NCBI RefSeq assembly: GCF_039904985.1
Contig: NZ_CP157005.1
Span: 434,001-498,000, forward strand
DNA from: Methylomonas sp. AM2-LC
GTDB taxonomy: Bacteria; Pseudomonadota; Gammaproteobacteria; Methylococcales; Methylomonadaceae
Direction: 5' to 3'
DNA length: 64,000 nt
Shown here in pieces: positions 28,248 to 35,904 of this stretch (within the stretch, counting starts at the first letter, position 1; every line of letters starts with the position of its first letter). Under the pieces are notes generated by a model, which saw only the letters and a list, made by a program, of their open reading frames with translations, had not been told where the DNA came from and did no database searches. The position numbers and the translations under genes were made by a program.

Positions 28248-28263
28248 TGTCGGCTTTGCTACA
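28248..28263 (+). promoter_or_regulatory. NifA-type upstream activator sequence
   Basis: The site is TGT-CGGCTTTGCT-ACA, an exact TGT-N10-ACA match to the NifA binding consensus. It lies about 100 bases upstream of a near-perfect sigma54 promoter, a normal distance for an enhancer-bound activator. The downstream operon encodes a NafY-like protein, which fits control by NifA. Confidence 0.75.
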
Positions 28264-28349
28264 TGGACGCTAAAAACCACATAAAATCTGCAAATTGTTT
28301 ATCTGCTTATTCCTTGTTTAGCTTGGGCTTTGTACGGTTTTAAACAGAC

Positions 28350-28365
28350 TGGCAAGTGTTTTGCT
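28350..28365 (+). promoter_or_regulatory. sigma54 (RpoN) promoter of the nafY operon
   Basis: TGGCAAGTGTTTTGCT matches the sigma54 consensus TGGCACG-N4-TTGCA at the invariant GG and GC with correct spacing; mismatches are A for C in the -24 element and the final T, which is tolerated. Transcription would start near 28376, leaving a 5' leader of about 40 bases with an AGGGGAA site before the ATG at 28417. Confidence 0.82.
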
Positions 28366-28416
28366 TTATAAACAATAAATACTTTTATCATTAGAATTTA
28401 CAGGGGAATTGAGCGC

Positions 28417-28992
28417 ATGTTACTAGAAAAATACAATAGCCAAGGGCTGTTATGGATTACCACCTTAGTGGGCAAAACTACAACACCCGGACTTTCAGCA
28501 TTTCGTGGCGATTTGATCATAATTGAAGGTGCGTTACACGAAGGTTCAACCAACGTACACGACAGAAAAACCCCGGAGTTGGTTATTAATCAGGCTGCGG
28601 TATTAGCAGATAGTGACAAAATTCTGTTTATTAATGGCTTATTTTACAAGCTGGAACATCTGCCAATCTTTGTAGAGAAATATAAAGATGCCTTAAGTGC
28701 CGATACCGTGGCCTTGTTATATGTGGAAAACATTACTATCCCCATGCAGATAGTTTATGCAGATATAACCTTTAAATTATTGCCTTATAAAGAGGGTATG
28801 GTCTGGAATGAAACCCTGGAAGCACTGTATATTGAAAAAGCCGATCTGAAAGGGCAAACCGCAGAAGATAAAGTGATTACTATGTACAACGAAGCTAAAG
28901 GCTTCAAAATTAAAACCGCACCCATCAGTCTTGAAGACGGCCTAAGTCAAACCATAGAAGTTAAAAAAGATTTAAGCGGCGGCCCGGTTTAA
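28417..28992 (+). CDS. unknown protein, first gene of the putative NifA/sigma54 operon
   Basis: I do not recognise this 191-residue protein. It is soluble by appearance, has no signal peptide or cysteines, and contains the segments WITTLVGKTTTPGLS near the N-terminus and LPYKEGMVWNETLEALYIEKA in the middle. Its position directly after a sigma54 promoter and before a rhodanese and a NafY-like protein makes a role in nitrogenase maturation or protection the best guess. That is inference from context only. Confidence 0.75.
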   Translation: MLLEKYNSQGLLWITTLVGKTTTPGLSAFRGDLIIIEGALHEGSTNVHDRKTPELVINQAAVLADSDKILFINGLFYKLEHLPIFVEKYKDALSADTVALLYVENITIPMQIVYADITFKLLPYKEGMVWNETLEALYIEKADLKGQTAEDKVITMYNEAKGFKIKTAPISLEDGLSQTIEVKKDLSGGPV

Positions 28993-29028
28993 ATACTGAA
29001 TCCGCGACTTTATAGAGAGTTAATCCGT

Positions 29029-29337
29029 ATGAAAAAATTCGAAGTTATTGCTGTTTCCGCTTCAAAACAGCTGATTGCCGAACAGCAACCCATGATACTG
29101 GATTGTCGCGATTTGAAAGACTATAAAGCCGGACATATCGACAACGCCATGCATGTGCACGAGCAACTACGCGATAGTTTATTGAAGAAAGGCGATAAAC
29201 ACAGACCCTTGCTGATTTATTGCTATTACGGCCATGCCAGCGAACATCTGGCAGAAATGTTTGGAGATTTCGGTTTTCAGCAAGTATATAGTCTGGCGGG
29301 TGGATACGCCGAGTGGAAACAACATAATTCAGTTTAA
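29029..29337 (+). CDS. single-domain rhodanese-like protein
   Basis: The 102-residue protein has a complete rhodanese fold: the DCRDLKDYKAGHI segment, the active-site loop CYYGHAS with nucleophile Cys65, and a C-terminal LAGGYAEWK. It should transfer sulfur from a persulfide on Cys65, probably in the cytoplasm. The closest well-known relative by size is GlpE. In this operon it may supply sulfur or reactive sulfane for metallocluster work, but no partner is proven. It lies 36 bases after the first gene and 10 before the third. Confidence 0.85.
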   Translation: MKKFEVIAVSASKQLIAEQQPMILDCRDLKDYKAGHIDNAMHVHEQLRDSLLKKGDKHRPLLIYCYYGHASEHLAEMFGDFGFQQVYSLAGGYAEWKQHNSV

Positions 29338-29347
29338 AGGTGATGTT

Positions 29348-30076
29348 ATGCAACAATTATCAAGAGACTCGGCTTTGCGTATTGCCCTGGCTTCACGCGT
29401 ACTGCCTGGTGTTGATGTGCAAAGACTTATCGGTATTTTGCATAGTAAAGTGGGTTCGCCACTGGATGATGAAAAACTCAAATCAATTACGGTAACCAAT
29501 CTCAAAACCGGCATTGGTAGTTTAGACGGTGAAGAAGATGGTGAAGATATTGGCATCGGCCTGGAAAATATCAAGCTGGCAGTACGTTATTTATGGGGCG
29601 AAGAAGAAGGCGATGAAGATTTGCCGCAGGTGCAAGCCTACAAAACTGGCGATATTCCAGAGTCCATTCGTATTGCCATTGCTTCAAACAGTGGCTCTTT
29701 GCTGAATGGACATTTTGGCTCCTGCATTCGCTTTTTAATTTATCAGCTAAGTCAGGACGATATGCGCTTAATCGACATTCGTTCTACTGTAGAAGCTGAT
29801 AGTGCTGATGATAGAAACTTGTTTAGGGTTAATTTAATCAATGATTGTCAGGTGTTGTTTGTACAATCTATTGGTGGGCCGGCAGCAGCAAAAGTTATCC
29901 GTGCCGACATTTACCCTATCAAAGTGCCAGAGGTGATTGCAGCCACGGCACAGTTACGCGAGTTTCAAAAAGTATTTGCCGCGCCGCCACCTTGGATGGC
30001 AAAAGTATTGGGTAAAACCGCAGAAGAGCGTAAACGTTTTTCACATCATGAAGACGATGTAAAAGCGGAAGGATAA
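29348..30076 (+). CDS. nafY: NafY/NifX-family FeMo-cofactor binding protein
   Basis: The 242-residue protein has two parts. Residues 1-85 resemble the helical NafY N-terminal domain (ALRIALASRVLPGVDV; TVTNLKTGI), which binds apo-dinitrogenase. Residues 105-222 form the NifX/NifB-type Nitro_FeMo-Co domain, with LNGHFGSC containing His122, near the position of the cofactor-binding histidine known in Azotobacter NafY, and IGGPAAAKVIRADIYPIKV. It should carry FeMo-co or its precursor to nitrogenase. The ATG at 29348 follows AAAGGTG; upstream in-frame codons overlap the rhodanese gene. Confidence 0.85.
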   Translation: MQQLSRDSALRIALASRVLPGVDVQRLIGILHSKVGSPLDDEKLKSITVTNLKTGIGSLDGEEDGEDIGIGLENIKLAVRYLWGEEEGDEDLPQVQAYKTGDIPESIRIAIASNSGSLLNGHFGSCIRFLIYQLSQDDMRLIDIRSTVEADSADDRNLFRVNLINDCQVLFVQSIGGPAAAKVIRADIYPIKVPEVIAATAQLREFQKVFAAPPPWMAKVLGKTAEERKRFSHHEDDVKAEG

Positions 30077-30084
30077 TTTACATC

Positions 30085-30135
30085 TGCGGTATACCGTTCG
30101 TGGTGAGCTTGTCGAACCATGAAGGGTATACCGCA
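30085..30135. repeat. hairpin repeat after the nafY operon
   Basis: TGCGGTATACC (30085-30095) pairs perfectly with GGTATACCGCA (30125-30135). Inside is TTCGTGGTGAGCTTGTCGAA, part of an intergenic repeat I recall from many bacterial genomes. It lies between the convergent nafY and phosphoesterase genes and could terminate both. Confidence 0.7.
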
Positions 30136-30252
30136 CGCTATAACCTCCAAGTTTTCAGCTTTCCCACCGTGGTCATAAGTAAACTGCTAAGTTGCCTAAG
30201 ACTTAAGAGTGTCCGATATTCAGCTAATAAATCATAAGAATGGCCTAACAGC

Positions 30253-31608
30253 CTATTTTGCACCCTTATGTTTAAACTCAAACGCAGACAACATATCATT
30301 TGCCTTAGCATCTCGATCTGTTAGTGGGTCCAAATCAAAACGGGTTTCGATCAGCTTAAGAATAGAGGTGGTGTCATATTCGGTATGATCGACAAACCCC
30401 TTTTTAGCATAAGGCGAAATAATAATGGCCGGAATCCGTGTACCTGGCCCCCAGCGATCAATAACAGGCGGTGCCACATGATCCCACAAACCGCCGTATT
30501 CATCCGCCGTAATAATAATAGCCGTACTCGGCCAAATGGCACTACTACGTACCGCTTCAACAATTTCCTGAACTTCCTGATCAGCCGCTAAAATGCTCGA
30601 ATAACCAGGATGCTCGTTTTTAGCACCAACTGGTTTATAAAAGGCCACTTGCGGGAAATTGCCCTTTAAATCAGACAATAACCGGCTTCTATCCAGCAAA
30701 TGTTCCGCGCGTGCTGCCGAATCTGGTGCGTAATTGGCATAAAACACAAACGGTTGATGATGGTATTGAAAATCATCATCCGATTTACGCCCGGCTACAG
30801 CATCACCCCAGCCACCCGCATACCAAGCCCAGGAAACGCCTTTGGCAGTTAGCCTGTCGCCAATAGTGGCCTGATATTGCAAAGGCAAGCGATTATTGGC
30901 ATGTTCTGTATCGTAAGGTGGATAAGTGGGTTGAATAGTTCCAACTGCATAACCATCGGAAGTAACCGATGGATCACCCGTAGGTCTACCAGTAGTAGCA
31001 TCAATTTTCCACTGCCGTAATTCGGGTGGTGCATCTTTAAACTCGGGTGTGCAGGCACAAATTAACCATTGATGATTGAGAAACGATCCCCCAAAAGCGG
31101 CCTGAAAAAAATTGTCTGCCAGCGTATATTGCTTGGCATAATTCCACATGGCTGTACCCGTTACATCATAGTAACCCTTGCTTAATGCGCCCGCAGAGGA
31201 TAATTGCGCAAACCTATCATTACGTCCTGCATTAATCTGCATTTGGTGGATAAAAAATCGGTGGGTTAAATCGGGGTGCTTTTCATCAGGCTTAATATAA
31301 TCTGCAATATTAAACGACTTATTGGGCAAATCTGCTGGGAAATGGCTGTCAATATTCTTGCCATCCATCACTGGCGGCAAAATTTTATAAGGCCGACCAA
31401 ATTCATCCACCTGTAACGGTGCATTTTTGGCCTGAGCCAAACCATTAGCTCCCGGAAATTTACCATACAAACTGTCAAAGCTGCGATTTTCAAGATAGAT
31501 CACCACAATGTGTTCGATGTTTTCCAAGCCTTTTGGCTGCGCATGGCTTGCAATTGGAGACAATAAGGCTAAGGAACTGAAAAGGAATGCGGTTTTAACG
31601 GGCGTCAT
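30253..31608 (-). CDS. secreted phosphoesterase (AcpA/phospholipase C family)
   Basis: The 451-residue precursor has a signal peptide ending near SHAQ (residue 24). The mature protein is an alkaline-phosphatase-superfamily phosphoesterase: IYLENRSFDSLYG near the mature N-terminus, FLNHQW with metal- or phosphate-binding residues, and ITADEYGGLWDHVAPP carrying the Asp-Glu pair. Relatives are acid phosphatases and phospholipases C. It should cleave phosphate esters outside the cytoplasm, perhaps for phosphate scavenging; substrate is not determined. Confidence 0.85.
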   Translation of the reverse strand: MTPVKTAFLFSSLALLSPIASHAQPKGLENIEHIVVIYLENRSFDSLYGKFPGANGLAQAKNAPLQVDEFGRPYKILPPVMDGKNIDSHFPADLPNKSFNIADYIKPDEKHPDLTHRFFIHQMQINAGRNDRFAQLSSAGALSKGYYDVTGTAMWNYAKQYTLADNFFQAAFGGSFLNHQWLICACTPEFKDAPPELRQWKIDATTGRPTGDPSVTSDGYAVGTIQPTYPPYDTEHANNRLPLQYQATIGDRLTAKGVSWAWYAGGWGDAVAGRKSDDDFQYHHQPFVFYANYAPDSAARAEHLLDRSRLLSDLKGNFPQVAFYKPVGAKNEHPGYSSILAADQEVQEIVEAVRSSAIWPSTAIIITADEYGGLWDHVAPPVIDRWGPGTRIPAIIISPYAKKGFVDHTEYDTTSILKLIETRFDLDPLTDRDAKANDMLSAFEFKHKGAK

Positions 31609-31770
31609 AATTTATTCCGTTTGGACAGTAGCTAAAACAAGAAATGGGTGCGGTTATAATAAACTGGATTTATTTTTTCGGTAAATTCTTTGCGGATAAG
31701 TAGTGTTAGTAAGTTAAATTTTGATTTGTTGGGATAGAAAAGTTTTTTGACAACTAACATTTATATTTGG

Positions 31771-32248
31771 CTAGTAAATTCCAATAAATCTATGTTTTCT
31801 ATGCCATTCCAAATGCTTTTGATTAGGTCTATATTCTGGTTTTATCCAAGATAAGTTTATTTGCTTTGTATGGTATTCTGTCAACGCAACTTGGTTAGGA
31901 GATTGCTCAGAAAACATGTTGTTAGCTACTAATATTTCAAAATTATCACCAATTGACCATAGTCCCTGATCAAAAGCCCAATGATGATTACGGCATAATG
32001 CCAATCCATTAGATATATTATCGTTTTTACTATTAGCGAATTGGTGAATATGGACTGCTTCAACTAATGCAACTCCCGATGGCAATAGCATTTTTACATT
32101 ACAAAGCAAACAAGCGTATCTATATAATTAATCCTTCTTCAATTTGATCAAGAATGGCAAGTATTAATAGTGGCTTATGTGGAGCAGGGCTTTTGGTTGC
32201 TCGATCAACGCGTAACTTTGTAAGTTTTTTTAACCAATGATCGAGCAT
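31771..32248 (-). pseudogene. HNH restriction-type endonuclease with internal deletion
   Basis: From an ATG at 32248 the minus strand encodes MLDHWLKKLTKLRVDRA and then PAPHKPLLILAILDQIEEG, the typical N-terminus of a family of HNH restriction-like endonucleases, ending at a TAG at 32120-32122. In another frame from about 32115 follows the C-terminal nuclease: CLLC, VEAVHIHQFANSKNDNISNGLALCRNHHWAFD with the HNH core. The normal 150 or so middle residues are absent. The C-terminal part alone (112 residues) is open, but lacks the N-terminal domain. Confidence 0.75.
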
Positions 32249-32465
32249 GGATTTTTATCAATTTGATGTTTTTATACCCTAAAAATTTAGGTTATATCTA
32301 TCGGTAACGCCATAATTTAAGTCTTTATCTTTGCACAATGAAGGTAATGGAGCAAATAATATAAAAATTTTATAACTAAGCCATACTTTAAATACATTGC
32401 ACATAACAGAAATAATTTATGTGGTGAATGGTAAAGTATGATTAGAGTAACGCTGGAGTATAACA

Positions 32466-32603
32466 ATGAGTAGCACTATTCACGCTGAAGTACATGATCA
32501 ACTGTGGCAACAGACGCAAACATTGGTAGAACAGGGTTGGGCCGCTAATGTTCAAGAAATAGTAATTGAATCATTGTGTAGATATTTGGAATCGCATCAC
32601 TAA
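32466..32603 (+). CDS. small ribbon-helix-helix (CopG-like) protein
   Basis: This 45-residue protein (MSSTIHAEVHDQLWQQ, then TLVEQGWAANVQEIVIESL) has the length and pattern of a ribbon-helix-helix antitoxin or regulator: a short beta strand followed by two helices. A GGAG site lies about ten bases before the ATG. No toxin gene follows directly; the next complete pair begins about 300 bases later. It may be an orphan antitoxin left after loss of its partner. Confidence 0.6.
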   Translation: MSSTIHAEVHDQLWQQTQTLVEQGWAANVQEIVIESLCRYLESHH

Positions 32604-32900
32604 TTTTCGTAATGTTCAGAGATTAGATTTCGAGATGTAATTGCGCCTGAATAAGTATTTTGTATATTTTGATTGCGAATTGTATACAGATAATACAAAC
32701 TCCTATCTCATCTATTTTACGCAAAAAACCTAGTAAAGGATCGTTGAATAATTGCGCAACGAACATTCAAAGTCGGTAAAGTGTTGACACTGAATGTGGA
32801 GAAGTGAAATCAGACTTTGAATTTATTTTATGCAAAAGCGACAAACACAGTAAAATTTAACCAGAGTAAGCAGCAATCGTTTTTTAATAAGGTAATTAAT

Positions 32901-33143
32901 ATGCACATGCAACAGCGGATTATGCAGGAGCTAGAAAGCATTCCGGAAGGAAAACTTGCAGAAATTTACGATCTAATTCATTATTTTCGTCTAGGTATAA
33001 GTAGCGAACAAAAAGCTGAAAGCTCACAAGTAAATGACATAGCAGGCAGTTTAGAGGCTTATGCTTCCTCTTATGTACCCACCGAAGAAGTTAAGCAACA
33101 GGCATGGCAACTCACTCTAGATGAAAAATACAACCGTACTTGA
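32901..33143 (+). CDS. antitoxin of a PIN-domain toxin-antitoxin pair
   Basis: The 80-residue protein begins MHMQQRIMQELESIPEGKLAE, with a helical region resembling DUF2281-like antitoxins and an acidic C-terminal tail that could wrap the toxin. The ATG at 32901 follows an AAGG element; a more distant in-frame ATG at 32817 lacks one and adds unlikely sequence. The 3' end overlaps the PIN gene by 23 bases, the usual coupling in such modules. The function is inferred mainly from this neighbour. Confidence 0.65.
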   Translation: MHMQQRIMQELESIPEGKLAEIYDLIHYFRLGISSEQKAESSQVNDIAGSLEAYASSYVPTEEVKQQAWQLTLDEKYNRT

Positions 33144-33513
33144 TACAAACGTTATTCTGCGTTATTTGCTAAATGACCACCCAAAATATTTTCAAATAGC
33201 CAGTGCGTTTATGCAAACTATAAAATGCGGCGAGGCAATTGCATATGTTCCAGAAAGTGTGTTGGCTGAATGCGTTTATGTGCTTCTAAAAGTATACAAA
33301 GTACCTAAGTCTAAAGTCTGCGATATTTTGATCCAGTTTTTAAAGTATCAGGGTATCAATCAAGAAAACAGTTCAGTTCTCTTGGACAGTCTAGTATTGT
33401 TCTCCGATCATAATGTTGATATTGTTGATGCAATTGTTTACGCAACTGCACGGCACCATAAATGGGAGCTAGTTAGTTTCGACAAAGATTTTCAAAAATT
33501 TCTGCGAAAATAA
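33121..33513 (+). CDS. PIN-domain toxin, VapC-like
   Basis: This 130-residue PIN-domain protein has the acidic residues expected for a Mg-dependent ribonuclease: Asp8 in VLDTNVILRYL, Glu49 in LAECVYVL, and Asp98 and nearby Asp in VDIVDAIVYA, plus a terminal FDKDF. VapC-type toxins cleave tRNA or other RNAs when the antitoxin is lost. The ATG lies inside the antitoxin gene. Everything needed for activity seems present. Confidence 0.8.
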   Translation: MKNTTVLDTNVILRYLLNDHPKYFQIASAFMQTIKCGEAIAYVPESVLAECVYVLLKVYKVPKSKVCDILIQFLKYQGINQENSSVLLDSLVLFSDHNVDIVDAIVYATARHHKWELVSFDKDFQKFLRK

Positions 33514-33533
33514 CTTACCTGATGCTCCTAACC

Positions 33534-34904
33534 TCACAACACCTCTTTTAGCCGCTGATAAATCCCGCCAAAACTGCCATTACTCATCAATAATACATGG
33601 CAAATACCACCCGTTTCAGCTTGAATTTTATCGATAATGGCATCCAAACTATTACAAATTTCTATATTCTGCGCATATTGCAATAACTGGGTTAAATCCC
33701 AGCCCAGATTATCGGGTTGGTAAACAATGGCAACATCCGCTTGTTGCAGTGATTCTGCCAACGATTGGGTATGTACGCCCAAGCGCATGGTGTTGGAACG
33801 TGGCTCGACTATGGCGAGTATCTTCTCGTTACCGACTTGTTTGCGTAAACCATCCAAGGTAGTTTTAATGGCGGTGGGATGATGGGCAAAGTCGTCGTAC
33901 ACTTTAACCCCCTGGCTGCTGATGATCAGCTCCATACGCCGTTTTACATTTTGAAACTGATGTAAAGCTTCTATAGCTTGTGCCGGTAGGATGCCAATAT
34001 GCCGGGCAGCGGCAATGGCCGCCAAGGCGTTGTAAACATTATGTTGCCCGGTCAAGGACCAATCAACACTGCCCTGGCTTTCACCTTTAAAACGGATGCT
34101 AAACTGGCTGCCATCGGCTTTAGTTAAATGCGCTTGCCATTCTGCCGGGGCGTCTATGGCGGTTTTTACTACCGGTGTCCAGCAACCCGTGTTAATAACA
34201 TCTGTGATATGTTTTTCGCAATCTGGGGCAATTACCAAACCTTCACCGGGAATGGTACGCAGTAAATGCTGAAATTGTTTTTTGATAGCATCGATGTTCT
34301 CAAAAATATCGGCGTGGTCGTATTCCAGATTATTTAAAATGGCGGTACGTGGCCGATAATGCACAAATTTAGAACGTTTATCGAAAAACGCGCAATCGTA
34401 TTCGTCGGCTTCAATTACAAAAAAATCCGACTCGCCAAGCCGCGCAGAAATACCAAAATTTAACGGAATGCCGCCAATCAAAAAGCCGGGCTTAAAGCCG
34501 TTATAGTCTAATATCCAGCTTAACATGCTGCTGGTGGTGGTTTTACCGTGTGTGCCTGCCACCGCTAAAACCCAGCGCTTTTGCAGTACATGTTCGGCTA
34601 ACCATTGTGGGCCGGATATATAAGGCAAGCCGCGATTTAACACCGCTTCCACTTCTGGGTTGCCGCGCGATAACGCATTACCAATCACCACTAAATCCGG
34701 TTGGCAATTAAGATTCTCTGCTTTATAACCACTGAGTAATTGAATGCCCTGCTCTTCTAGCTGGGTACTCATGGGTGGATAGACATTTTGATCAGAACCA
34801 CTGACTTGATAGCCCAGTTCGCGGGCAATTAAGGCTAGCCCGCCCATAAACGTACCGCAGATGCCAAGAATATGAATGTGTAGGGGTTTGGGCTGCGCTG
34901 TCAT
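33534..34904 (-). CDS. mpl: UDP-N-acetylmuramate:L-alanyl-gamma-D-glutamyl-meso-diaminopimelate ligase
   Basis: Mpl recycles murein tripeptide by joining it to UDP-MurNAc. The 456-residue Mur ligase has an N-terminal Rossmann segment (ILGICGTFMGGLALIARELG), the P-loop AGTHGKTTT and the ADEYDCAFFDKRSK region that separates Mpl from MurC. Length is right for the family. Its ATG overlaps the stop of the upstream ankyrin gene in an ATGA, so the two are coupled. Confidence 0.93.
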   Translation of the reverse strand: MTAQPKPLHIHILGICGTFMGGLALIARELGYQVSGSDQNVYPPMSTQLEEQGIQLLSGYKAENLNCQPDLVVIGNALSRGNPEVEAVLNRGLPYISGPQWLAEHVLQKRWVLAVAGTHGKTTTSSMLSWILDYNGFKPGFLIGGIPLNFGISARLGESDFFVIEADEYDCAFFDKRSKFVHYRPRTAILNNLEYDHADIFENIDAIKKQFQHLLRTIPGEGLVIAPDCEKHITDVINTGCWTPVVKTAIDAPAEWQAHLTKADGSQFSIRFKGESQGSVDWSLTGQHNVYNALAAIAAARHIGILPAQAIEALHQFQNVKRRMELIISSQGVKVYDDFAHHPTAIKTTLDGLRKQVGNEKILAIVEPRSNTMRLGVHTQSLAESLQQADVAIVYQPDNLGWDLTQLLQYAQNIEICNSLDAIIDKIQAETGGICHVLLMSNGSFGGIYQRLKEVL

Positions 34905-35455
34905 TTAATTTTATCTTCTGTAGTGGGGGTTTCGGTTTTTGGTTCTGTGGCGGGTTTTTGTTCACCCTCAGTACTTTGTTCGCCTTCTGGTTTGGTTTCA
35001 GTCTTCGTTTCTGTGCCTTTAGCGCCAGCCGTTTCCAATAATTTAATGATATTATCACGGCCCAGTTTTTTGGCTTTGTCCATGATTTTTACATTTTGCA
35101 AATCCGCGGCATTAACATTGGCTCCTGCGGCAATTAGCAAATTAACAATATCCGGACTACCAAAAACCACGGCATCACTTAACGCAGTAGCACCTGCTTT
35201 GTCAGCCAGGTTTACATCCGCACCATAGGCCAGTAAGGTTTTCACTATGCGTACATTGCCATTAAAACTGGCAGCCATCAAGGCGGTTCTGTCCAGTTCT
35301 GTCTTGCTGTTAACATCGAGTCCTGAAGCCAGCATGTTTTCGACGCGTTCCAGTTTGCCGGCAATGGCAGCTGCAAATAACTCCTTGGCATCGGCTGCAA
35401 ACACAATGGGAGACAACAGTAAAAAGAATGAAAACAGTGCTGTTTTTTGGGTCAT
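34901..35455 (-). CDS. exported ankyrin-repeat protein
   Basis: The 184-residue product begins with a signal peptide (MTQKTALFSFFLLLSPIVFA) and contains about three ankyrin repeats (DRTALMAASFNGNVRIVKTL; GATALSDAVVFGSPDIVNLL; AGANVNAADLQN), followed by a disordered Thr/Glu/Lys/Pro-rich tail. The ATG at 35455 was chosen because the signal peptide starts there; an upstream in-frame start would give a charged leader. It is probably a periplasmic protein-binding scaffold. It overlaps mpl by four bases. Confidence 0.8.
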   Translation of the reverse strand: MTQKTALFSFFLLLSPIVFAADAKELFAAAIAGKLERVENMLASGLDVNSKTELDRTALMAASFNGNVRIVKTLLAYGADVNLADKAGATALSDAVVFGSPDIVNLLIAAGANVNAADLQNVKIMDKAKKLGRDNIIKLLETAGAKGTETKTETKPEGEQSTEGEQKPATEPKTETPTTEDKIK

Positions 35456-35526
35456 AGTATTTGGTTTCTTGCGTTTAGGCATAAGTTGCGTTGAAATAGC
35501 CTTATTGAATTCCACATCATCTATCA

Positions 35527-35904
35527 ATGAGCGAAAAAAACAAAATTTTAGTTGAGGCTGTTCCCTATTACATAGAAGCACAATCCTCACCCGATCAAAA
35601 TCGTTATGTATTTGCCTATACCATTACCATCACCAATGTAGGTGGTGTTCCTGCACGGTTGTTAACCCGGCATTGGCTGATTACGGATGCCAATGGCAAA
35701 ATTCAGGAGGTCAATGGCGAAGGTGTTGTTGGCGAACAACCTTATCTTACCCCCGGCGATTCTTTCCGCTATACCAGCGCGGCAATGATAGAAACCCCGG
35801 TGGGAGTGATGCAAGGTAAATATCAGATGATATCTGATAATGGCGAAAACTTTAGTGCACTCATTCCCAAGTTTACGTTATCTATTCCGCGAATTTTACA
35901 CTAA
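35527..35904 (+). CDS. apaG: ApaG domain protein
   Basis: This 125-residue protein is a standard ApaG: an immunoglobulin-like fold with YVFAYTITITN, RLLTRHWLITDANGK, VVGEQP and YTSAAMIETPVG segments. ApaG affects cobalt resistance and magnesium efflux in enterobacteria, but its activity is unclear. It is divergent from the ankyrin gene, with 71 bases between starts, and its stop overlaps the apaH start by one base (TAATG). Confidence 0.95.
   Translation: MSEKNKILVEAVPYYIEAQSSPDQNRYVFAYTITITNVGGVPARLLTRHWLITDANGKIQEVNGEGVVGEQPYLTPGDSFRYTSAAMIETPVGVMQGKYQMISDNGENFSALIPKFTLSIPRILH

Larger units (their letters stand above)
27850..28416. other. 567-base intergenic region between two divergent genes
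   Basis: This gap separates the phosphohexomutase gene from the nif-associated operon. It contains the second copy of the dispersed hairpin repeat (27923-27991), a NifA-type upstream site (28248-28263) and a sigma54 promoter (28350-28365). The part from 27992 to 28247 shows no gene or recognisable signal. Confidence 0.7.

Noticed and set aside
28417..30076. Complete nif gene cluster
   Set aside because: Only a NafY-like protein, a rhodanese and an unknown protein are present. No nifHDK, nifB, nifEN or nifA is in the window, so only an accessory operon is claimed.
34923..35228. Plus-strand open frame opposite the ankyrin gene
   Set aside because: It is repetitive Ser/Val/Pro sequence antisense to recognisable ankyrin repeats and has no ribosome binding site.
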